This document shows positions 6,672-12,164 of a stretch of 13,199 bases of DNA, one piece after another. The stretch comes from an uncultured Oscillospiraceae bacterium (GTDB lineage: Bacteria > Bacillota > Clostridia > Oscillospirales > Acutalibacteraceae): positions 1-13,199 of the forward strand of contig UREO01000049.1 in NCBI GenBank assembly GCA_900546895.1. Direction: 5' to 3'. The notes below the pieces were generated by a model. The model searched no databases. It worked only from the letters and a program-made list of their open reading frames with translations, and had not been told where the DNA came from. Every line of letters begins with the position of its first letter. The first letter of the stretch is position 1. The position numbers and the translations under genes were made by a program.

Positions 6672-7469
6672 TTAAAAAGGATGAATATGGAAATGCTGAT
6701 GGCCGCTTCCCGGATGTCTGTGGTAGTATTCGTCGATCAGATTTGCTTTTTTCAGAAGCTCCGTGTCCTCCAGCAGCTCCTGAGCCGGTTTGTCGGCGGC
6801 AATGGTGTGGCTTTCGTCAAACAGAACCGCTCTGCCCGCAATTTCCTGCACCATTTCCAGGTCGTGCGTGGAAGAGATCAGCGTTTTTCCGGACTCGTGC
6901 AGCTGAATCAGGAAAGACGCGAACCACCGCTGTGTCCGCGGGTCAAGCCCGTTCAGCGGTTCGTCGAAAACAAGAACCTCGGGGTTCAGCGCCAGCACGC
7001 AGGCAATGGCCACTTTCTTTTTCTCGCCGCCGCTCAGATGATACGGCTGGCGGTGACGGAAATCCCCGATATTCAGGAGTGCGAGGCAATCCTCCACCCT
7101 TTTTTCGACTTCGCTTTCGTCCATGCCCATCTGGCGCGGGCCGAAGGCGATTTCGTCATACACGTCGGAGCAGAACAGCTGTGTGTCCGAATTCTGGAAC
7201 ACGAAGCCGATCCGCTGATGAAAGCGCTTGGAAAACACGGGATCCTGCATTTTTTTCCGTGTAATGTTTTCCCCCGCGAACCGGTATTCTCCGCCGTCGG
7301 GAAAGAGAATGCCGTTTAAAAGCTTTAAAAGAGTGGATTTCCCGCTCCCGTTCACGCCCATCAGCGCGACGGACTCGCCTTTTTCGACACGCAGGCCGAT
7401 GTGCTTCAGCGCGGGAATTCCCTCGTAGGAATACGATACGTCGTTTAATTCAATCATTAATTTCTTCAT
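6672..7469 (-). CDS. cbiO: Cobalt/nickel ECF transporter ATPase CbiO (NikO)
   Basis: The cytoplasmic ATP-hydrolysing A component of the CbiMQO importer, 265 residues. The ABC motifs are complete and in order: Walker A GVNGSGKST (38-46), Q-loop FQNSDTQLF around Gln92, signature LSGGE (145-149), Walker B VLVFDE (165-170), D-loop GLDP and switch His202 in STHDLE. The GFVFQN-DTQLF-DEIAFGP run is typical of ECF ATPases. The last 16 residues contain six histidines (HRHPGSGHQHFHIHPF), a likely Ni2+/Co2+-binding tail. I chose the ATG at 7469 because it overlaps the cbiQ stop as ATGA, which indicates translational coupling. The ATG at 7457 (MIELNDVSY) is a possible alternative, and the longer open frame to 7583 lies inside cbiQ. 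Whether the metal is Co or Ni cannot be decided here. Confidence 0.93.
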   Translation of the reverse strand: MKKLMIELNDVSYSYEGIPALKHIGLRVEKGESVALMGVNGSGKSTLLKLLNGILFPDGGEYRFAGENITRKKMQDPVFSKRFHQRIGFVFQNSDTQLFCSDVYDEIAFGPRQMGMDESEVEKRVEDCLALLNIGDFRHRQPYHLSGGEKKKVAIACVLALNPEVLVFDEPLNGLDPRTQRWFASFLIQLHESGKTLISSTHDLEMVQEIAGRAVLFDESHTIAADKPAQELLEDTELLKKANLIDEYYHRHPGSGHQHFHIHPF

Positions 7470-8254
7470 CCTAAATAAACAAAAATGGCGATGAATGCGG
7501 CATGGACCATACCATACAGAAAATCCGCCGCCGTAAAGCGGAAACGCCGGCGGACGCGGTAGCTGCCGGTAAAGCCCCTGCATTCCATGGCGGAGTACAT
7601 GTCCTCCGCCATTTCCTTCGACCGAAGAAACAGGGTTCCGGCGATTCCCGAAAGGGAGGAATATTTTCCCGTGTTTTTTCCTACCGATCTCAGCTTCAGC
7701 GAATAAAATAGGTTCAGTGACAACTCGCCCAGCAAAACGATGTACTTAATGGTAATATCCAGAACAAAAATAAAAATATCCGGAATAAAGAAGCTCTTCA
7801 ACGCGCCGGTGACACAGTGCCAGCCCGTGGTGTGGGAAAGGATGCCGACTGCCGTGGCGGTTGCGAGCGTTTTCAGAGGAATCATCACCAGACTGTACCG
7901 GTTCCCCATAAAAAACGACGGTACGAGGACCAGAAACGAAAAAAAGGCGATGACCAGCCCCGTTTTTAAAATGCGGAGAATCCTTTCGGCGGGCATCAGG
8001 CTTAAAGCCGCCAACAGATACGCCCCGACGGCGGCAAGAAACCAAAGGTTTCGGGAAAGGGAAAGCAGCACGATCAACAAAAACGTGCCCGCAACCTTCC
8101 AGAGCGCGTGTACGCTGTACTTTCCGCCGGTGTAGCCGCTTTGCGCCCGGATGCGCGACAGGATGCGCAGCAGGGAGAGAATGCTTTTATCGATAAAGGT
8201 GTCCCTGTCGGGAAGCGGTTGGTAATTTTCATCCTTCAGCAGCCATTCGGGCAT
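7466..8254 (-). CDS. cbiQ: Cobalt/nickel ECF transporter membrane protein CbiQ (NikQ)
   Basis: The T component that couples ATP hydrolysis by CbiO to substrate release by CbiM; 262 residues, usual for the family. Hydrophobic segments lie near 54-67, 70-88, 97-116 and 246-261, with further weaker ones around 125-140 and 158-175. The cytoplasmic coupling helices carry LKLRSVGKN (187-194) and the family hallmark MECRGF (223-228, general form AMxxRGF), which contacts the ATPase. The N-terminal DRDTFIDKSILSLLRIL amphipathic stretch is typical of CbiQ. The Shine-Dalgarno GGAAGGG (8272-8266) stands 11 bases before the ATG. The gene starts 22 bp after the cbiM stop and overlaps cbiO by 4 bp, so the three are one operon. 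Confidence 0.92.
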   Translation of the reverse strand: MPEWLLKDENYQPLPDRDTFIDKSILSLLRILSRIRAQSGYTGGKYSVHALWKVAGTFLLIVLLSLSRNLWFLAAVGAYLLAALSLMPAERILRILKTGLVIAFFSFLVLVPSFFMGNRYSLVMIPLKTLATATAVGILSHTTGWHCVTGALKSFFIPDIFIFVLDITIKYIVLLGELSLNLFYSLKLRSVGKNTGKYSSLSGIAGTLFLRSKEMAEDMYSAMECRGFTGSYRVRRRFRFTAADFLYGMVHAAFIAIFVYLG

Positions 8255-8276
8255 ATTTTACGGTTCCCTTCCAAAT

Positions 8277-9275
8277 TTATTCGTGAACACCGTGGTTGTT
8301 CTTTTTGAGGGAAGATACGATTTTAAATACGATCAGCAAAACGGCAACGCCGGCGACTGCCGAAAGAATGTATCCCGCGACTTCGGGGATGCCGCCGACC
8401 GAATAATCGGGCATCACCGCTTCAAAGCGGAAGCCGTTTTGCATTCCCTGCGGGATAAAGCCGAGCGATTTGCCGTCGGAGACGACCTCCCCGATTTCGT
8501 CGGCGCCCCATTCGCCCCAGGCGGTGCCGGTGGCGAGCAGGCCGAGCGGTGTCAGCAGAATTAAAGCGGCAAGCAGCCCGTATACGGCTTTGCTTTTTTT
8601 CTTTGCGCCTTCGTATATCGTGCCCGGGGAAACCTTTTTGATGAATGCGAAAATGGCGGCGGTAAAGGCCGCTTCCACAACGCCGGCAACCAGAAGGTGG
8701 GGAATCAGCATGGCCGGGATGGCGACGGACAGGGGATAAGGGCTGTAAAGCGCCTGACCGGCGGCGTCCCGGAACAGAAGCGGCTGAATGCCGAATTCAA
8801 TTGCGGCGCACAGCGCGGCGGCGTTGATGCCTATGTACGAACCGATGACAATTCCAAGATATTCTCCTTTTTCGGAACGTACCCGGTCCTTGATGAATTG
8901 ATAAATGAAATATCCCACAAACGGTAACACGAACGCCATGTTGAAGCAGTTTGCGCCGAAGGAAAGGATTCCGCCGTCGCCGAAAAACAGGGCCTGTATC
9001 AGCAGGGCCACCGAAACGGAAATACAGGCCGAAAACGGTCCCAGCAGGATCGCCAGAAGGGTCCCGCCCACCGCGTGACCCGTTGTGCCGCCCGGAAGCG
9101 GAACGTTGAACATCATCATCAAAAAGGAAAAGGAAGCGCCAATCCCCAGCAGGGGCATTTTGGCCCTGGTAATTTCTTTTTTTACCTTTTTTACGGAAAC
9201 CGCCCAGACCGGAACGACGGCCGCGCCTAAAGCGGCGCAGGTGGCGGGGCTTAAATAATTGTCGGGAATATGCAT
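8277..9275 (-). CDS. cbiM: Cobalt/nickel ECF transporter substrate-binding protein CbiM (NikM), fused C-terminal region
   Basis: The membrane S component that captures the metal ion; 332 residues. The mature N-terminus MHIPDNYLSP places His2 as a metal ligand, as required in the family. Other hallmarks are PGGTTGHAVGGTLLAILLGP with His67, and FFGDGGILSFGANCFNMAF. The CbiM core ends near residue 215. It is followed by a fused region with two hydrophobic segments (about 232-248 and 299-319) around TAWGEWGADEIGE, taking the place of the separate CbiN/NikN subunit; no cbiN gene is present. The short C-terminus ends NNHGVHE. The frame is open 12 codons further upstream, but the MHI start and GGAGAGG (9289-9283) seven bases before it fix the ATG at 9275. 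It is first in the operon, behind a promoter and an attenuator-like terminator. Confidence 0.94.
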   Translation of the reverse strand: MHIPDNYLSPATCAALGAAVVPVWAVSVKKVKKEITRAKMPLLGIGASFSFLMMMFNVPLPGGTTGHAVGGTLLAILLGPFSACISVSVALLIQALFFGDGGILSFGANCFNMAFVLPFVGYFIYQFIKDRVRSEKGEYLGIVIGSYIGINAAALCAAIEFGIQPLLFRDAAGQALYSPYPLSVAIPAMLIPHLLVAGVVEAAFTAAIFAFIKKVSPGTIYEGAKKKSKAVYGLLAALILLTPLGLLATGTAWGEWGADEIGEVVSDGKSLGFIPQGMQNGFRFEAVMPDYSVGGIPEVAGYILSAVAGVAVLLIVFKIVSSLKKNNHGVHE

Positions 9276-9295
9276 GCTACAACCTCTCCAATCAC

Positions 9296-9343
9296 AAAAA
9301 AAATAACCCAAAAAGAACTACTTCAGTAGCAGCTTTTTGGGTT
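9296..9343 (-). terminator. Attenuator-type terminator in the cbiM leader
   Basis: On the - strand AACCCAAAAAG (9315-9305 complement side) and CTTTTTGGGTT form an 11-bp stem between 9333-9343 and 9305-9315. An inner CTAC-TGAA-GTAG hairpin caps it, and eight Ts follow (9303-9296). It lies downstream of the cbiM promoter and ends six bases before the cbiM Shine-Dalgarno, so it must be read through for the operon to be expressed. Upstream leader bases can form competing pairs: a UUUUUG stretch with the CAAAAA of the left arm, and CUACAGU with the ACU and GUAG of the cap. That is the architecture of a terminator/antiterminator switch. I recognise no known riboswitch class; the leader is too short for a cobalamin riboswitch. 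Confidence 0.8.
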
Positions 9344-9396
9344 CATCAAATTCAAAAAATGTTTGACTGTAGCCTTCATGGCTTATATTGTCTGCT

Positions 9397-9425
9397 ATTT
9401 TATCACAGCGCGGAACGTTTGTCAA
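9397..9425 (-). promoter_or_regulatory. Sigma-A promoter of the cbiMQO operon
   Basis: On the - strand TTGACA (9425-9420), a 17-nt spacer and TAAAAT (9402-9397) make a near-perfect housekeeping promoter. Transcription would start near 9390, giving a leader of about 115 nt that contains the attenuator. Confidence 0.85.
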
Positions 9426-9485
9426 TTGAGGAACGGTGAGGCATTTCTGAAAATGAATGGAAAATATTTCAAAATTTTTCATATT

Positions 9486-9518
9486 ATTATTGACATTACG
9501 GCGATCAGGAGTCATAAT
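9486..9518 (+). promoter_or_regulatory. Sigma-A promoter of the flavoprotein gene, overlapped by a dyad
   Basis: TTGACA (9490-9495), a 17-nt spacer and CATAAT (9513-9518) match the housekeeping consensus at 11 of 12 positions. The promoter diverges from the cbiM promoter, with the two -35 boxes 64 bp apart. An imperfect inverted repeat, ATTATTGAC (9486-9494) and GTCATAAT (9511-9518), lies exactly over both boxes and could be an operator. The arms recall the TATGAC/GTCATA of NikR sites but with different spacing, and may simply arise from the promoter boxes themselves. Confidence 0.7.
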
Positions 9519-9582
9519 TTAATTGGAATAGATCGTTGACGTATTGCGTTTTAAAAATTCAGTCTGTATTTCCTGTGTGCAG

Positions 9583-9621
9583 ATCAGACCGGGCCGGTTG
9601 CTGTAACCGGTCCGGTCTGAT
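9583..9621 (+). other. Strong leader hairpin 1 of the flavoprotein transcript
   Basis: Arms 9583-9599 and 9605-9621 pair over 17 positions (one G-U) around a GCTGT loop. No T-run follows on either strand, so it is not an ordinary terminator. The right arm (CGGTCCGG, 9608-9615) can instead pair with CCGGACCG at 9633-9640, so two mutually exclusive structures are possible in the roughly 195-nt leader. The role is unknown. Confidence 0.6.
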
Positions 9622-9663
9622 TACCATATGGGCCGGACCGCTGTTCCAGGAGACTTTGAAAAG

Positions 9664-9690
9664 AACATCTCCGCCGTCTGCGGAGATGTT
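9664..9690 (+). other. Leader hairpin 2 just upstream of the flavoprotein ribosome binding site
   Basis: AACATCTCCGC (9664-9674) and GCGGAGATGTT (9680-9690) form a perfect 11-bp stem with a CGTCT loop, 17 bases before the GGAGGG Shine-Dalgarno. No T-run follows. A GGAGA further upstream (9649-9653) can compete for the left arm. It could affect translation or mRNA stability. Confidence 0.55.
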
Positions 9691-9719
9691 GAAATATGAT
9701 AAAGTATGGAGGGTCCAAA

Positions 9720-10346
9720 ATGAAAGTCATGCTGATCAATGGAAGTCCTCATGAAAAAGGCTGCACGTATACGGCCTTGTGCGAGGTTGCCGGGGAGCTT
9801 GAAAAGGCCGGAGTGGAAGCCGAGATTTTTCAGGTTGGCCAGCAGCCGATCCGCGGCTGTGTCGGCTGCGGCTTCTGCAAGAAGAACAAGGGCAACAAAT
9901 GCGTGTTCGGCAACGACCCCGTAAATCACGCGCTGGAAAAGGCCAGAGAAACGGACGGCTTTGTTTTCGGCTCTCCCGTCCACTATGCGGCGGCGTCCGG
10001 AATGCTGACGTCTTTTCTGGACCGGTTTTTCTATGCGGGTACCGTCCTGAAGTATAAGCCGGGCGCGTGTGTTGTAAGTTGCCGCCGCGGCGGGGCAGCG
10101 GCAGCGTTTGACCAGCTGAACAAATACTTTACCATTTCGAGCATGCCGGTGGTTTCTTCCCAGTACTGGAACATGGTGCACGGGAATACGCCCGAGGAAG
10201 TACGCCGGGACTTGGAGGGGATGCAGACCATGAGGACTCTGGGCAGAAACATGGCCTGGCTTTTAAAGTCCATTGAGGCCGGAAAACAGGCGGGCATTTC
10301 CATTCCGGAGGCGGAAGAGCCGCAGATCACGAATTTTATCCGGTAA
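9720..10346 (+). CDS. Iron-sulfur-flavoprotein-like NAD(P)H-dependent FMN oxidoreductase
   Basis: A 208-residue cytosolic flavodoxin-fold protein. The N-terminal strand and loop MKVMLINGSPHEKGCT (phosphate-binding loop about residues 8-16) and GSPVHYAAASG (84-94) hold FMN. Between them, C47, C50, C53 and C61 form the compact CX2CX2CX7C motif (CVGCGFCKKNKGNKC) that in archaeal and clostridial iron-sulfur flavoproteins binds a 4Fe-4S cluster. Such proteins pass electrons from ferredoxin or NAD(P)H to quinones, oxygen species or other small acceptors; the acceptor here is unknown. An alternative is a cluster-free NAD(P)H oxidoreductase of the same family that has kept a similar Cys motif. The ATG at 9720 is chosen because GGAGGG (9708-9713) stands six bases before it; an in-frame ATG at 9696 has no such site. 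The gene is monocistronic, with its own promoter and terminator. Confidence 0.88.
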   Translation: MKVMLINGSPHEKGCTYTALCEVAGELEKAGVEAEIFQVGQQPIRGCVGCGFCKKNKGNKCVFGNDPVNHALEKARETDGFVFGSPVHYAAASGMLTSFLDRFFYAGTVLKYKPGACVVSCRRGGAAAAFDQLNKYFTISSMPVVSSQYWNMVHGNTPEEVRRDLEGMQTMRTLGRNMAWLLKSIEAGKQAGISIPEAEEPQITNFIR

Positions 10347-10370
10347 AAGCCCGCGGGGGCAAAACCGACA

Positions 10371-10430
10371 GAAATAGAACTGCCCGTTCCTTTTCGGAGC
10401 GGGCAGTTCTATTTCGGAGCGGGCAGTTTT
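10371..10430 (+). terminator. Terminator between flavoprotein gene and uppP, with duplicated 3' arm
   Basis: Arms 10371-10386 and 10400-10415 pair perfectly over 16 bp, and four more pairs extend the stem to a TTTTC loop. The 3' arm is repeated 20 bp further on: TTTCGGAGCGGGCAGTT occurs at 10392-10408 and 10412-10428. The second copy is followed by a T-run (TTTTT ending at 10431), so the left arm can pair with either copy and only the second gives a classical + strand terminator. The same stem is followed by TTCTATTTC on the - strand and may also serve uppP, whose stop is at 10439. Confidence 0.82.
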
Positions 10431-10438
10431 TATGCGGA

Positions 10439-11272
10439 TTATTTTCCTGCCAAAAGGAAATACAGGACGACCACCACTCCCAGAACAATCCGGTAATAAC
10501 CGAACGCCTTGAAATCGTGCTTTTTAATGTATCCCATTAGGAACTTGATGGCAAAGACGGAAACGATGAACGCCGTGATCATTCCGGTCGCTAAAATCAT
10601 TCCTTCCGCAGGGGTAAAGGCAAATCCGAATTTCAGCATCTTGATCAGGCTGGCGCCGAACATCACGGGAATCGCAAGGAAGAAGGTAAATTCCGCCGCG
10701 ATGCTTCTGGAGGTCCCAATCAGCATAGCGCCGATGATGGTGGCCCCGGAACGGGAGGTCCCGGGGATCAGCGCCAGCACCTGAAAGATGCCGATAAAAA
10801 GGGCTGTTTTGTAGGTTAGCTGTGAAAAATTGCGAACAGCGGGCCGCTTGTTCCGGTTGCGGTTTTCAATCAGGATAAACAGCACGCCGTACAGAATCAG
10901 GGTGACCGCCACAGTCTGGTAATTGTAAAAAATTTTGTCAATCTGGTCGTCAAACAGGATGCCGATGATGCCCGCCGGAATGCAGGCGGCAAGAACTTTC
11001 AGCCAGAGGTCGACGGTTTCGCGTTTCTGACCGGCCGTTTTTTTGGGCGAAAAAGGATTCAGCTTATGGAAATACAGCACGACGACCGCCATAATGGCGC
11101 CGAGCTGAATGACCACCAAAAACATTTCCTTAAAGGCGGGGCTAACGTTCAGCTTAATAAATTCATCGGCAAGGATCATATGTCCGGTGCTGCTGATGGG
11201 CAGCCATTCGGTCAGCCCTTCTATGATTCCCAGCACAAGCGCTTTCAGGATATCGATTAAGACCACTGTCAT
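10439..11272 (-). CDS. uppP: Undecaprenyl-diphosphatase UppP (BacA)
   Basis: An integral membrane enzyme that removes a phosphate from undecaprenyl diphosphate, recycling the lipid carrier for peptidoglycan and other wall polymers; overproduction gives bacitracin resistance. It has 277 residues, close to the 273 of E. coli. The first motif EGLTEWLPISSTGH gives E18, E22 and H31, equal to E. coli E17, E21 and H30. The second motif PGTSRSGAT carries the catalytic Ser-Arg pair. About eight hydrophobic segments are visible. Start choice is uncertain: ATG at 11272, or the GTG immediately before it at 11275. Only a weak GAAG (11285-11282) precedes both, and an in-frame stop excludes longer forms. 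The gene is a single transcription unit with its own promoter, convergent with the flavoprotein gene. Confidence 0.97.
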   Translation of the reverse strand: MTVVLIDILKALVLGIIEGLTEWLPISSTGHMILADEFIKLNVSPAFKEMFLVVIQLGAIMAVVVLYFHKLNPFSPKKTAGQKRETVDLWLKVLAACIPAGIIGILFDDQIDKIFYNYQTVAVTLILYGVLFILIENRNRNKRPAVRNFSQLTYKTALFIGIFQVLALIPGTSRSGATIIGAMLIGTSRSIAAEFTFFLAIPVMFGASLIKMLKFGFAFTPAEGMILATGMITAFIVSVFAIKFLMGYIKKHDFKAFGYYRIVLGVVVVLYFLLAGK

Positions 11273-11317
11273 CACTCAAATCTTCGTTATTCATCCGGTG
11301 CTTACGGATTGCCTTCT

Positions 11318-11346
11318 ATTATAAAATACTTATCTGTCAAATACAA
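11318..11346 (-). promoter_or_regulatory. Sigma-A promoter of uppP
   Basis: A perfect TATAAT -10 (11323-11318) lies 17 nt from a weak TTGTAT -35 (11346-11341). A better TTGACA (11340-11335) lies only 11 nt away, too close to work with the same -10. Transcription would start near 11311, about 40 nt before the gene. Confidence 0.65.
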
Positions 11347-11386
11347 GCAAAATAAAGCGCCGCACCTGTTTTTACAGGGCGGCGCC
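11346..11386 (-). terminator. Terminator of the tgl operon
   Basis: GCGCCGC (11357-11363) with GCGGCGC (11379-11385), and CCTGT (11365-11369) with ACAGG (11374-11378), form a 12-bp stem with one bulged base and a TTTT loop. On the - strand it is followed by TTTATTTTG. It lies 17 bp beyond the tgl stop and touches the uppP -35 box. Confidence 0.85.
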
Positions 11387-11402
11387 ACAGAAAAGCAACA
11401 CG

Positions 11403-12164
11403 TCAGGCGGCGCTGCGGCGGGAGATATCGTAAAGCCGGTTAAAGTTCGGCCGTCCGGCCGAATCGAGCAGATGGGCGGATTCGTCTGCGTCCTCGCTCC
11501 GGTTCTGGTTGAGCGCGCGGATGATCTGGTCCGCGTTTCGGATGCCGATGCCGTGCCCGTAGTATTTGCCGTCGCCCAGGTCGATGACATTTTCGCCCTG
11601 CCACTGCGGGACCAGCGGGTCGACGTCGGGGTTCGCGAAATACCGCCGGTCCCCCGGCAGGTAGACGTCTCTTTTGCTGATATAGCCGACTTCGCGGAGA
11701 AGCGGGTCGATATGGTGCCAGTTCATCAGTTCGATTTTTGGGAAGGTCTTGTCGAACAGGGCTTCCCCGTAGACGGACAGAAGAGCTTTATAATAGACGA
11801 TCATCATGGCGGTGGCGCATTCCGTGCCGTATTTGGAGCCGTTTTCGTAGATATCCGTGATCGCTTTGGAGGGTTTCACGCCGTCTTTCAGCAGGAAGCC
11901 CCCTTCCTGCGTCCTTTTCCAGTAATCCGGGTTGCACCGGGTTTCACGGAAAATTTCGAACCCCAGCCCGCTCCGGTAAAGCTGCAGGGACGCTGCTATG
12001 ATTTCTTTGCGCAGCGCCAGCTCGAATTTCAGCTGATCGACGGAGTCGTAAGCGCTTTTCGCGCTGCTGGAAGCGAGCATGTCGAGGATGGTCCTCTCGA
12101 TGCTCCCCGGGGCGTAATCCCCTATGCTGTCGGGCTGAACCGTATTTCCTGCTATCACAATCAT
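11403..12164 (-). CDS. tgl: Spore-coat protein-glutamine gamma-glutamyltransferase (transglutaminase) Tgl
   Basis: Forms gamma-glutamyl-epsilon-lysine isopeptide crosslinks between proteins of the maturing spore coat (GerQ is the best-known substrate in Bacillus subtilis). It has 253 residues against 245 in B. subtilis, and aligns with the remembered B. subtilis sequence from end to end: MIVIAGNTVQP at the start, SKAITDIYENGSKYGTECAT in the centre, and QWQGENVIDLG and YYGHGIGI later. The catalytic residues are kept: Cys116 in ECATA, Glu191 in GEN and His204 in HGIG (Cys116, Glu187 and His200 in B. subtilis). The start ATG at 12164 follows GGAGGG by seven bases; an open frame up to 12227 lies inside the upstream gene. 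It overlaps that gene's stop by ATGA. It implies that the host makes endospores; such genes are normally expressed late in the mother cell. Confidence 0.95.
   Translation of the reverse strand: MIVIAGNTVQPDSIGDYAPGSIERTILDMLASSSAKSAYDSVDQLKFELALRKEIIAASLQLYRSGLGFEIFRETRCNPDYWKRTQEGGFLLKDGVKPSKAITDIYENGSKYGTECATAMMIVYYKALLSVYGEALFDKTFPKIELMNWHHIDPLLREVGYISKRDVYLPGDRRYFANPDVDPLVPQWQGENVIDLGDGKYYGHGIGIRNADQIIRALNQNRSEDADESAHLLDSAGRPNFNRLYDISRRSAA

Noticed and set aside
9318..9515. A 65-codon - strand frame upstream of cbiM.
   Set aside because: It runs through the cbiM promoter and ends in the attenuator stem. The predicted transcript starts well inside it, so it would not be translated from that start.
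9536..9754. A 72-codon + strand frame before the flavoprotein gene.
   Set aside because: It spans both leader hairpins, lacks a ribosome binding site and overlaps the true start at 9720 in another frame.
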